A program made the translations under genes and the position numbers. Below the pieces are notes generated by a model. That model saw only the letters and a list, made by a program, of their open reading frames with translations. It did no database searches and was not told the origin of the DNA. From a virus, in the IMG/VR virus record IMGVR_UViG_3300002460_000147, positions 1 through 25,776 of that record: a stretch of DNA of 25,776 nt; one strand, written 5' to 3'. Positions 14,250-21,506 of this stretch are shown here, in pieces (positions within the stretch are counted from its first letter, which is position 1; each line of letters starts with the position of its first letter).

Positions 14250-14842
14250 AATTTCAGAAACTCCCGCAGGAAGGCGAGGCCCGCCTTGCCGCTTTTCTCG
14301 GGATGGAACTGCACGGCCCAGAGATTGCCACTCAGGACCATAGCCATGAACATCTTGCCTGCGTATTCCGCGAAGGCCCCACCCCAAGGCGCCTTGTTAT
14401 CCATGATGGGTTGATCGGGGTGCAAGGCATAGCTGTGGCAGAAGTAGAAGCCCTTGGCAGCCTCATGTTCTGGGTTCGCCGCCGATGGGAGCACGATGTT
14501 AGACCAGCCAATGTGCGGCAAACGTGGCCCCTCCAACCGGCGACAGACACCCTCAATCCATCCCAAGCCCTTGACGCCGGGTGCTTCTTCGGAGCCCTCG
14601 CACATCAACTGCATCCCGAGGCAGATACCGAGGATAGGGATGCCAGCGATCCAAGCTTCCGTGAGCCCGCTGCGAATGTCTGGTGGGATGTCAGAGAAAG
14701 CGCCCTGTCCTGGTACGATAATGTGTGTTGCCCTGCCCGGGGTCCGTGCCCACCACGGGTCACCGCCAACTTCTTTGACAGCATTCGCCACAGAAGCAAG
14801 ATTACCGCCGCCCAGGTCAATGATCGAGACCTGAGGCTTCAT
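14246..14842 (-). CDS. HisH-like glutamine amidotransferase, acetamidino-sugar branch
   Basis: 198 residues, class I glutaminase. Nucleophile Cys74 sits in LGICLGMQLMCEGSEE, and His180 and Glu182 in VQFHPEKSG complete the triad. The HisH signatures IDLGGGNLASVANAV, PGQGAFSD and RLPHIGWSNI are present. It probably hydrolyses glutamine and channels ammonia through the HisF-like partner to the PseA/WbpG-type enzyme at 15109. ATGA-coupled at its start to a membrane micro-gene and GTGA-coupled at its end. Histidine biosynthesis is unlikely given the neighbours. Confidence 0.85.
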   Translation of the reverse strand: MKPQVSIIDLGGGNLASVANAVKEVGGDPWWARTPGRATHIIVPGQGAFSDIPPDIRSGLTEAWIAGIPILGICLGMQLMCEGSEEAPGVKGLGWIEGVCRRLEGPRLPHIGWSNIVLPSAANPEHEAAKGFYFCHSYALHPDQPIMDNKAPWGGAFAEYAGKMFMAMVLSGNLWAVQFHPEKSGKAGLAFLREFLKL

Positions 14843-14931
14843 CGGCGAGATCGCGGGAGATAGCCTAGCAATACAAATGCGGCCGCAGCAAGGATTGCCA
14901 GGACCACCAACAGAGCATCCATCCTATTCAT
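14839..14931 (-). CDS. 30-residue single-pass membrane micro-protein
   Basis: Reads MNRMDALLVVLAILAAAAFV then LLGYLPRSRR: one clear transmembrane helix with a basic C-terminal end. ATG 14931 overlaps the previous stop (ATGAATAG) and the end overlaps HisH as ATGA; ATG 14922 is an alternative start. May be translated mainly to keep ribosomes coupled, or may recruit the operon's enzymes to the membrane. Unproven. Confidence 0.45.
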   Translation of the reverse strand: MNRMDALLVVLAILAAAAFVLLGYLPRSRR

Positions 14932-15112
14932 TGCGGAACCACTCAACATGGCCGCACTGGTCGCACCGCACGAGCCGCCACTTCTCCGGCTGCGCGCCCC
15001 CGAGGCCGTAATTCCGGTAGTTGCCATGGGCGGGAATCACCATCGGCTGGTAGGAGCCTAGCAAACACCAGCGGCAAAGGCGCGGAACTTCCTTCTCGGG
15101 AATCGGCGTCAT
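14924..15112 (-). CDS. 62-residue zinc-ribbon protein
   Basis: ATG 15112 is coupled to the amidotransferase stop as ATGA, so the longer frame from 15208 is rejected. Two Cys pairs, LCRWC (residues about 13-17) and CDQCGHVEWF (about 51-60), form a classic zinc ribbon, with a Gly-Tyr-Asn loop between. Such small ribbons are frequent in phages. Why it sits between PseA- and HisH-like genes is unknown. Confidence 0.6.
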   Translation of the reverse strand: MTPIPEKEVPRLCRWCLLGSYQPMVIPAHGNYRNYGLGGAQPEKWRLVRCDQCGHVEWFRNE

Positions 15113-16293
15113 GGTTCGTTCAGCCTTTCCGGTGACCCGTCCGGCCGGCGGATAAGTGCCCCTTGCGGATCTGTTTTGAAGAGGGCGCGGTTGGTGAAGC
15201 GGTCGCAAATGGCATCAAACTTAGGCATTGGAAAACCCAAAAATGCCAGGACCGCTGAAAGCGGTGTAGCGAGGTACGTCGTGGGATACGCACCATCGTA
15301 TCGTCGGCAAATCTGTATCGCCGCTTGTCGGGAAAGACGCCCTCGGCGGATATGCATACTCGCAATGTCCGTGGCTCGGCCGAACGCGAACTTAAGGTAC
15401 TTGAAGTAGTCGTGGATGCCCGTGTGCGCGTTGTCGAGGTTTTCATAGTTTGCTAGTGATCCTTCCACCAGATGCGGGTAGGTCTCCAAGCCGTGAGCCT
15501 GCGCGACGAGTTGGTTACGCCAGCCGTCCCACGGAACATAGTACCCGAGGAACAGGCCCGTCACCTGAGCATGTGCCAGTTCCTCCTGGCTTGGATACGT
15601 GTAGATCCACAGGTCACGGGCCGTCACTCCTTCCTGGCCGATGAGATCGGAGACCCGAAGCCCCAAGAGGCCGCCGAATTCCTCTAGCCAGCGCCGGTCG
15701 AGCGTCGGGTTTTCCTGCGCCTGGGCCGGCCCCCCGTACTCGTTCTGGCTATTTTCGCCCCAGATGATGAGCGGGATCTGGTACTGGACCGCCAACCGGA
15801 CGGGGACAGTGAAGATGCGGACGTGCTCGGGCCAGGAGATGTCTCCCACGGTTTCCAAAGCGATGCGGTTGAGCTTCCGTGAGACCACGGGGTTGCAGGT
15901 GATCTCGACATAGTCCACGCCCTGAGCTTTCAAGTTCTCGATGTTCCGCCGGCCCAACTCGGTGAGGTGGTCCGTCGTCGCAGTGACGACCAGGGGCTTG
16001 AAGCCGAGTTCCAGGATGGTGAGCACCTGGAAGTGGGAATCCTTGCCCCCGGAGCTGGGGACGAGGCAATCGTAGCCCGAAGCGGGATTCCGGTGCTTCT
16101 CGATGAGCGCCACTAACTCCTGACGGCGGGCATCCCAATCCACGTCCGACCGCCGTTCGTAGGCCCGGCAGGCGGAACACACGCCCTCCTCGTCAATACG
16201 GAGATCGGGCTTCGTCGCCGGCATGACGCATTTCTGACAGTAGCGGATCGTGGTGTTTCTCCTTTCTAGTGTGTTGTCTGGTTCCACATCCAC
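15109..16293 (-). CDS. pseA: N-acetyl sugar amidotransferase (PseA/WbpG family)
   Basis: PP-loop ATP-pyrophosphatase-type enzyme that, with HisH/HisF partners, converts an acetamido group of a nonulosonic acid or amino sugar to acetamidino (as for Pse5Ac7Am). Zinc Cys pairs are YCQKC and CSAC; the PP-loop is VPSSGGKDSHFQ; LIIWGENSQNEYGG and NLDNAHTGIHDYFKYLKFAF are family-like. The listed start is GTG 16293, the longest permitted. However, homologues begin near RYCQKC, and a strong AAAGGAG site (16265-16259) lies 7 bp before ACG 16251 and 10 bp before ATC 16248, suggesting a non-standard start and a 380-residue protein. It follows a 59-residue gene whose TAG abuts the AAAGGAG. Confidence 0.85.
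   Translation of the reverse strand: MDVEPDNTLERRNTTIRYCQKCVMPATKPDLRIDEEGVCSACRAYERRSDVDWDARRQELVALIEKHRNPASGYDCLVPSSGGKDSHFQVLTILELGFKPLVVTATTDHLTELGRRNIENLKAQGVDYVEITCNPVVSRKLNRIALETVGDISWPEHVRIFTVPVRLAVQYQIPLIIWGENSQNEYGGPAQAQENPTLDRRWLEEFGGLLGLRVSDLIGQEGVTARDLWIYTYPSQEELAHAQVTGLFLGYYVPWDGWRNQLVAQAHGLETYPHLVEGSLANYENLDNAHTGIHDYFKYLKFAFGRATDIASMHIRRGRLSRQAAIQICRRYDGAYPTTYLATPLSAVLAFLGFPMPKFDAICDRFTNRALFKTDPQGALIRRPDGSPERLNEP
16249..16265 (-). promoter_or_regulatory. Strong ribosome-binding site pointing to a non-AUG start
   Basis: On the minus strand AAAGGAG is followed by AAACACC and then ACG ATC CGC TAC TGT, with no ATG, GTG or TTG at the right distance. The site directly follows the TAG of the preceding gene. 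Either ACG or ATC is used as initiator, or a mutated ATG has been rescued by the upstream GTG. Confidence 0.5.
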
Positions 16294-16445
16294 TCATACA
16301 CATGTTGCTGCTTTGCTTCTTCAACTGCCCCTTGGAGCCATTCATCGAACGTTTGGGTGCCACCATGCTCTAGCCAAAGAGCATAGCGTTCCTCCTGGCT
16401 TTCGGGCATGCCATATTCTTCAAGCCACCGTTGGACTCGATTCAT
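16266..16445 (-). CDS. 59-residue hypothetical protein in the Pse operon
   Basis: Starts at ATG 16445, overlapping the cytidylyltransferase by 26 bp, and ends at TAG 16268-16266 just before the PseA ribosome-binding site. Reads MNRVQRWLEEYGMPESQEER then YALWLEHGG, FDEWLQGAVEEAKQQH and YEWMWNQTTH. Acidic, helical and Trp-rich. The fit between neighbours and its protein-like composition support it as real. No family recognised. Confidence 0.6.
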   Translation of the reverse strand: MNRVQRWLEEYGMPESQEERYALWLEHGGTQTFDEWLQGAVEEAKQQHVYEWMWNQTTH

Positions 16446-17154
16446 CCTTGCGCTCCATCTCTGGGTGCTCTTTCAGGAACGCCAGCAATTCCCGTGTTGT
16501 AGGATGCGGTGGCGTGCAGTCGATCATCGCGGCCAGCTTGCAGAACCACTCATAATCCTCTTGGGTGTCTAATAGCCAGCGTAGATCTGGGCGATTCGTG
16601 GATGCCTTCATCGGCAGGCAGGCAACGTTGGCCCGTATCCAGGGGGTGACGTGTTCCCGCTCCAAGGGTTCCGTGGCGTAGAGATCGGCATCGATGAGGG
16701 CCCACATGGGGAACGCCTCGACATCCAAGCCCCGGGGTTCGGTGCGTGGGAACAGGCCCCGCGCTGTAGGAACCCCGCAGTTGGCCACATAGCAGTTGTG
16801 CTGTGCAGCCCCGTAGGCGCAGGTCCACACCATCCGCGGGTCGACGAAGGGACAGTCACCCGTTAAGCGCACTACGATATCGGCATGCTCCGCCATGGCG
16901 GCGGCGGCCATACGGCCGAGGACATCATCCTCTGGGCCGGCGTAGACGGGCATTGGACCAAAGGCCCGGGGCCAAAGAGCATCGATGATTTCCCATTGCT
17001 GGCCGTCCGGAACAGCAAGGGGCGTCTTGAATCCCGTCAGTCCTGCACGGGAAATCGTGTGGCTGATAGCGGGCACCGGCCCGATAGGCTTCAGCACCTT
17101 GCCTGGCAACCGGCTGCTAGTGAGCCGCGCCTGGATGATGACGACGGTGTTCAT
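16420..17154 (-). CDS. pseF: SpsF/PseF-type cytidylyltransferase (probable CMP-Pse synthetase)
   Basis: 244 residues. Sugar nucleotidyltransferase of the SpsF style: VVIIQARLTSSRLPGKVL (residues 4-21) is the NTP-binding start and VRLTGDCPFVDP (95-106) the metal/sugar loop; LDVEAFPMWALIDAD and EREHVTPWI are also typical. In Pse pathways such an enzyme activates the free acid with CTP to give CMP-Pse, the donor for glycosyltransferases. The neighbours make that substrate likely, but the sequence alone does not fix it. ATGA overlap with the small gene before it. Confidence 0.75.
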   Translation of the reverse strand: MNTVVIIQARLTSSRLPGKVLKPIGPVPAISHTISRAGLTGFKTPLAVPDGQQWEIIDALWPRAFGPMPVYAGPEDDVLGRMAAAAMAEHADIVVRLTGDCPFVDPRMVWTCAYGAAQHNCYVANCGVPTARGLFPRTEPRGLDVEAFPMWALIDADLYATEPLEREHVTPWIRANVACLPMKASTNRPDLRWLLDTQEDYEWFCKLAAMIDCTPPHPTTRELLAFLKEHPEMERKDESSPTVA

Positions 17155-17351
17155 GATGATGCGATGTCAGGGAAATGGAGCACAACCAGCGCGGCGCTGC
17201 TCACCAGTTGCCTAAACGCCTCGAATTGCCGCTGGCGCTCTGGATCACCGTCTTGTGGAAGCACTTCTAAGCCAGCGACCAAGCGTTCCTGCAAATCTCG
17301 TCCTACGGCAACACGACGATCAGGCAGGGCGTCGATCTCTTCAGATGTCAT
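17151..17351 (-). CDS. 66-residue hypothetical protein
   Basis: ATG 17351 coupled as ATGA to the GT-like gene; the longer frame to 17912 is a shadow of that gene. Helical and acidic, with MTSEEIDALPDRRVAVGRDL and RQRQFEAFRQLV, then AALVVLHFPDIASS. No family recognised. Tight coupling to the cytidylyltransferase suggests it belongs to the pathway or is passenger DNA of phage type. Confidence 0.55.
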   Translation of the reverse strand: MTSEEIDALPDRRVAVGRDLQERLVAGLEVLPQDGDPERQRQFEAFRQLVSSAALVVLHFPDIASS

Positions 17352-18058
17352 CGCCGCTCCACGAGATGGAATTCCTCGAACCCGTACTGCGTGTTCGATT
17401 GCACCAAATGGAAGATCTTCATTAGGTGGCTCTTCTCCGGGATGCGAATCGCCACTCCCCGTGCGGCTGCCTGGCCCAGCCAGAACTCGATACAGGCCCG
17501 TGCCGAGATCGGCTCCCCGCTTTCGGTCATGTTGAGCCCGTAGAGCGCGATTTCCTCGAAGCCTTCCCGCAGCGCCAAGGCAATCATCCAGTCTACCGTG
17601 CTGGCGTGATAGACCCCGAACGGCAGTTGTTCGACGTCGGCCTTCGGGAAGGCGACCGTGGTGGGGCAGTCGTCCCACACGGCCGGCGTGTAGATGGGCA
17701 ATGTGCGTTGCATCCGGGCCCATGCCTGATGGCTGGGCCAGTTGCGGTACCAGTCGTCCTTCATATGGTCCGGATGGTGGAGGTTGAACCACCGGGTGAA
17801 TCCCCGAGCGGGTACGTCGATGTATTCGTGGAGGTTGTTCAAGCCCCAGAACTCGTAGCTGCCATCGAGCCACGGCGCCTCGTAGATGGTATCGGCGAAG
17901 CCCACGAGGCACACCTTCCGCCGCCGCCCGTATGGACGGAGCCGTTCCGGCAGCGTGCTGGCGATGCCGAGTGGGCTGGGCCAGAGGAATGGTGGCTTGG
18001 GAAGATCTTCCACGATGTCGAAATCTCGCAGGATGATGCCTTCAATCGCGTCTACCAT
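17348..18058 (-). CDS. Candidate Pse transferase, GT42/Maf/MptE-like pattern (paralogue 1)
   Basis: 236 residues; start ATG 18058 overlaps the methyltransferase end by 7 bp. VCLVGFADTIYEAPW (49-63) resembles the N-terminal nucleotide-binding loop, with EFWGLNNLHEYI (69-80), RWFNLHHPDH (89-98), ASTVDWMIALALREGFEEIA (152-171), LYGLNM (172-177) and ACIEFWLGQAAARGVAIRIP (188-207). The segment '...AxALxxGxxEIxLYGxxM' is how CstII-type sialyltransferases and Maf/MptE-like proteins form their Rossmann core. Maf proteins transfer Pse to flagellin. It is paralogous to the protein at 19646. The transferase function is an inference. Confidence 0.5.
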   Translation of the reverse strand: MVDAIEGIILRDFDIVEDLPKPPFLWPSPLGIASTLPERLRPYGRRRKVCLVGFADTIYEAPWLDGSYEFWGLNNLHEYIDVPARGFTRWFNLHHPDHMKDDWYRNWPSHQAWARMQRTLPIYTPAVWDDCPTTVAFPKADVEQLPFGVYHASTVDWMIALALREGFEEIALYGLNMTESGEPISARACIEFWLGQAAARGVAIRIPEKSHLMKIFHLVQSNTQYGFEEFHLVERR

Positions 18059-18639
18059 GATTTCTCCATGAGCCACCAGGTGCAGTTGTCGAATCCCCAG
18101 TCCGTGCTCCAATGGCCGAACCGCATCACCCTGAGCTCCGGAAACCGGCGCAGGTATTCCTGATCGAACGGCCGCTTCCAGAGCATGTCGTCATGACCGC
18201 GATAACCCGTGACCGCCGTTTCGATGTCGGCTCGGTATTCGATGGCGACGAGATAGCGGCGTGCGACGCGGTGGATTTCCCGCAAGGCCGCATCCAGTTC
18301 GTCAGGCGGGATGTGGATCAGCAGGCCCGCCGTAAAGACCAGGTCGAACGATTGGTCGGCGAAGGGGATATTGGTTGCTGTGCCATCGACAGTCGGTGGC
18401 CAGGCGATGTCCCGGGCGTAAGCATTCGGCTCAACGCCAAGCAGGAGCCAGGAAGCGTTCAGTTCCTGCAAGGCGCGAAGGTTAGCCCCTTTATTGGAGC
18501 CCACCTCCAGGATGCTCTGGATCTCGAGGCCGGCCAGCATCGTGCGCCATGCCTCAAGCCGGGAACGCCAATCTACATCGTTGCGATCAGTGTAGTCATC
18601 ACCGAACTGACCGCGCCAGGCATCGAGTTGGTGGGTCAC
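18052..18639 (-). CDS. SAM-dependent methyltransferase of the Pse-cluster type
   Basis: 195 residues from GTG 18639, overlapping the PseC stop as GTGA; the alternative GTG 18645 adds two residues. Rossmann methyltransferase with motif I ILEVGSNKGANL (43-54), the acidic turn LLGVEPNA, motif FDLVFTAGLLIHIPPDELDA and a Trp-rich C-terminus. The N-terminus WRGQFGDDYTDRN matches the 'pseudaminic acid biosynthesis-associated methylase' family (TIGR03587) as I remember it. The substrate may be the Pse sugar or an intermediate; it is unproven in the family as well. Confidence 0.7.
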   Translation of the reverse strand: MTHQLDAWRGQFGDDYTDRNDVDWRSRLEAWRTMLAGLEIQSILEVGSNKGANLRALQELNASWLLLGVEPNAYARDIAWPPTVDGTATNIPFADQSFDLVFTAGLLIHIPPDELDAALREIHRVARRYLVAIEYRADIETAVTGYRGHDDMLWKRPFDQEYLRRFPELRVMRFGHWSTDWGFDNCTWWLMEKSW

Positions 18640-19649
18640 TGGCACTGCCCCACGACTTCTTTGACCGTGCCGGCGACATACTCCACTTCGGCATCCGTCA
18701 GCGTCGGAAACATGGGGATCGAGAGCGTCGAGGCCGCGAACGACAGGGCGTTAGGCAACGGCAGCAGTGCCGGGTAATGGATGGCGGTACCTATGTGCGC
18801 GTGCCGAAGGAGCAACTGGATCTCGTCCCGTCGCTCCGGTTTCACGAGAATCTGGTAGAGATGATAGACGCTGCCGGGAGGATGCACTACGAAACGCACA
18901 GTCCCCCGGAAGTACTCGTCGTAGTACTGGGCGATGAAGCGCCGGCGCTGAATGTTCTCTGGCAAGCGCTGAAGTTGCGACAGGCCGAGCGCGGCGCTCA
19001 TTTCCGGCATTCTCATGTTGAAGCCAGCCCGCCATCGGGTGGCGCCTGATCGACCGTGGTTTACCATCGCTCGGACGACGGTGGCTATCACTTCGTGATT
19101 CGTGACCACCGCCCCGCCTTCACCACAGGCGACATGCTTCGCGGGATGGAAACTGAAACACGCTGCCAGGGTGTGACCGGGATAGACCGCGCCAAGACTG
19201 TGGGTCGCATCAATCAGTATGCGCCCATACGTAGCGGCTGACCGCCCATCGAACGGCACGCCACCCAACGTGACGGGAAGACTGATCCCGCCAACGCTGT
19301 TCGGTGGATACCATGCTGGCCATCGCCCGGTCGCTGGGTCCACGTCGAGAAACTGCACAGCATCGAGGTTGCTTCCAAGATAGAGATTGATCGTTGCCGC
19401 AAACGTGATGGGCGTCGTCACGATGTGCGAGGCAGAACATGTACCGGCGCTCAGGTACAAAGCGCTCGCCCCGCTGTTAGTGCAGACTGCATACTTGGCA
19501 TCGCACAGCGTTGCTAATGCGGCCTCGAACTCTTCCACCTTGGGGCCCTGGGTCAGCCACTTGGACCGCAACACGCCGAGCACGGCCGCTTCATCGTCGG
19601 CGGTGATCTGATGCCGAGCGTAGGGGATCAGCTCCGTGGGCTGGATCAT
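18636..19649 (-). CDS. pseC: PseC-like PLP-dependent aminotransferase
   Basis: 337 residues; ATG 19649 is ATGA-coupled to the preceding gene, so the longer frame is rejected. DegT/DnrJ/EryC1 family. PseC converts the 4-keto product of PseB into UDP-4-amino-4,6-dideoxy-beta-L-AltNAc. Lys171 in FSFHPAKHVACGEGGAVVTN should bind PLP, with Asp147 (LIDATHSLGA) contacting its ring; N-terminal VLRSKWLTQGPKVEEFE and TPITFAATIN are PseC-like. Slightly shorter than most PseC proteins (about 370-390 residues), largely in the middle of the large domain. GTGA-coupled to the methyltransferase. Confidence 0.85.
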   Translation of the reverse strand: MIQPTELIPYARHQITADDEAAVLGVLRSKWLTQGPKVEEFEAALATLCDAKYAVCTNSGASALYLSAGTCSASHIVTTPITFAATINLYLGSNLDAVQFLDVDPATGRWPAWYPPNSVGGISLPVTLGGVPFDGRSAATYGRILIDATHSLGAVYPGHTLAACFSFHPAKHVACGEGGAVVTNHEVIATVVRAMVNHGRSGATRWRAGFNMRMPEMSAALGLSQLQRLPENIQRRRFIAQYYDEYFRGTVRFVVHPPGSVYHLYQILVKPERRDEIQLLLRHAHIGTAIHYPALLPLPNALSFAASTLSIPMFPTLTDAEVEYVAGTVKEVVGQCQ

Positions 19650-20536
19650 GTGCCGCTGGGCATCATCGTGGATTCTTCCTCCAGCGCCACCTCTGGAGCC
19701 CGTTCGTCGGTCCTGATCTTGTGGCTGTGGGGCATCGGGGCTCGGGCTACAGCGGAACCCTCGTCTCCAGGGAGCCAGGTGTTGATCTCCCAATCCAACG
19801 TTGCCTTCCGGCCGATCAGTTGCTGGAGCCGGTTGTTGGCCTCTGCGATCTGGGCTTGCATTTGCTTGATGCCCTGGTTCGTGTTACTCTGCTCGTATTC
19901 CAGCTTGGTGCGCCAGACGTTGCCGGCGTAGTCGCCATAGACGAACGCCGATTTCAGGATGTCCGCTTCGTTGGGAAGCGTGACGGGAATCCCAGAGAAC
20001 TCGGCAGCGGCGATCCAGTACTCGACGCTGGGGCGCTGGTAGCCGTACTCGTTGTTGATCCCTCCTCCACCGCCGGTCATCATATCCACCCCGTAAATGC
20101 CGATCTCGGTAGCGCCTTCCATGATCGCTAGGGCGATCTCGAAACTGATGGTGTTGGTGAAGTACTTGAGGCGGCCGCCGAGGTGCTTGTTGAAGTGTTT
20201 GTAGATTTCCTTATAGGGGTAGACGGTGGCTTCCGGGAAGTCTTCAGGTCGGGCCTCACTGAGGTAGACCCGCGCTCCCTGTTGGGCCAGTTTCCGCAGG
20301 ACCGGCATGTGGGCCCGGTCTACGGAGTAGGTCGTCGGCTTCCCGTCGGGTCCCTGTTCGTTCCACGGATGCATCTCGAACCATCGGACCCGTCTGGGGT
20401 CAATCGGCGGGAGTTGCTGCATGTAGAGATCATTGAGACACCAGATCTCCCAATCGGCGTGCTCCAATCCCCAGTGGGCCTTCTGGCGATGGGGCGTGTA
20501 GCCCACGATGTCTACTTTGAGAGGCGGCTTACGCAT
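19646..20536 (-). CDS. Candidate Pse transferase, GT42/Maf/MptE-like pattern (paralogue 2)
   Basis: 296 residues; ATG 20536 overlaps the PseB stop by 8 bp. It shares with the 17348 protein the blocks VDIVGYTPHR (8-17), EIWCLNDLYMQQ (30-41), RWFEMHPW (51-58), TISFEIALAIMEGATEIGIY (129-148), GVDM (149-152) and SVEYWIAAAEFSGIPVTLP (170-188), in the same order. A coiled coil (about 211-250, EYEQSNTNQGIKQMQAQIAE) and a charged tail are extra. The pattern suggests a Rossmann-type transferase fold. Its place between PseB and PseC suggests use of the Pse donor. A structural role cannot be excluded. Confidence 0.5.
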   Translation of the reverse strand: MRKPPLKVDIVGYTPHRQKAHWGLEHADWEIWCLNDLYMQQLPPIDPRRVRWFEMHPWNEQGPDGKPTTYSVDRAHMPVLRKLAQQGARVYLSEARPEDFPEATVYPYKEIYKHFNKHLGGRLKYFTNTISFEIALAIMEGATEIGIYGVDMMTGGGGGINNEYGYQRPSVEYWIAAAEFSGIPVTLPNEADILKSAFVYGDYAGNVWRTKLEYEQSNTNQGIKQMQAQIAEANNRLQQLIGRKATLDWEINTWLPGDEGSAVARAPMPHSHKIRTDERAPEVALEEESTMMPSGT

Positions 20537-21506
20537 GATGGTCCGGGGGTAAAAGGGTTCGCATTTCTTCAACGGAGATCCAGCGGGTGTTCTGGTCCGA
20601 ACTGTAGACCCAATCGTGGGGGACCGGCTCGGCGATGGCCGGCAATCCGCCCCAGTAGCGGATGGCTGGGTTCACGATGTAGAATCGCCGCTGACCGTCC
20701 GTCACGACCGTCCGGGTGGTTTCCTCGGCATTCAGCAACTTCTCATGCAGCTTCTCCCCACCAGGCCGCAGGTCGGTGACGAAACGGGGATGGTTGGGCG
20801 CGACCGCTTCGGCGAGATCCATGATACGCATCGACGGGAGGTCGGGAACGAAGAGTTCCCCACCATCCATCAAGGCAAGCGCGTCTTGGATCAACTGTAC
20901 CGCCTGGGGCATCGTGATGAAAAACCGGGTACACCGTTCGTCGGTGATGTTGATCGGCAGTCCTGCCGCGACAGCTTCGCGCCACAGCTCTACCACGGAG
21001 CCACGGGAACCGATGACGTTACCGTAACGGACGACGGAGACGCGGGTACCCTGCGGGTAACTGTAGACGTTGGACATGACCGCCAGCCACTCGGCGCACA
21101 TCTTGCTGGCCCCGTAGATGTTGGTGGGTTCGACCGCCTTGTCGGAGGACACTACTAAGACCTTCTTCACGCCGGCTTTGATAGCGGCGTGAATCACGTT
21201 CTGGGTGCCGATCACGTTGGTTTTGATGACCTCGGAGGGATCATACGCCACCCGGTCGATGCGTTTCAGGGCGGCGGCATGAATCACGGTATCGATGCCG
21301 TGGAAGGCTAGCTCCAGGCGCTCGGGATCGCGCACGTCGCCTAGGAACCAGCGGAGTCGGTCGTCCGTGAGTTCCTTGGCGAGCATGGCCTGCTTCCATT
21401 CGTCTCTGGATAGGATGGCGATCCGGGAGACTGGCGTGGCGAGATAGTGCCGGATCAGCGCCCGACCGAGGGAACCCGTGCCACCAGTAATCAGGACGGA
21501 GTTCAT
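20529..21506 (-). CDS. pseB: PseB, UDP-GlcNAc-inverting 4,6-dehydratase
   Basis: 325 residues from ATG 21506 (MNSVLITGGTGSLG). The first Pse step: NADP-dependent dehydration of UDP-GlcNAc with inversion at C5. GGTGSLG (8-14) binds cofactor. The catalytic set Asp122-Lys123, Tyr131 and Lys135 in SDKAVEPTNIYGASK has exactly the spacing of H. pylori FlaA1/PseB (132-133, 141, 145). VVRYGNVIGSRGSVV, FFITMPQAVQLI and GGELFVPDLPSM are also typical. First gene of the 15-gene minus-strand operon. No strong ribosome-binding site is seen; a large hairpin lies 34 bp upstream. Confidence 0.92.
   Translation of the reverse strand: MNSVLITGGTGSLGRALIRHYLATPVSRIAILSRDEWKQAMLAKELTDDRLRWFLGDVRDPERLELAFHGIDTVIHAAALKRIDRVAYDPSEVIKTNVIGTQNVIHAAIKAGVKKVLVVSSDKAVEPTNIYGASKMCAEWLAVMSNVYSYPQGTRVSVVRYGNVIGSRGSVVELWREAVAAGLPINITDERCTRFFITMPQAVQLIQDALALMDGGELFVPDLPSMRIMDLAEAVAPNHPRFVTDLRPGGEKLHEKLLNAEETTRTVVTDGQRRFYIVNPAIRYWGGLPAIAEPVPHDWVYSSDQNTRWISVEEMRTLLPPDHHA

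Noticed and set aside
13103-14842. HisF and HisH as histidine-biosynthesis genes
   Set aside because: No other his genes are present, the HisF-like protein lacks the usual first catalytic Asp, and a PseA/WbpG-type partner is in the same operon.
17351-17912. Long minus-strand extension upstream of the 66-residue gene
   Set aside because: Arg/Gly/His-rich shadow of the overlapping transferase-like gene; the ATGA-coupled start at 17351 is far more likely.
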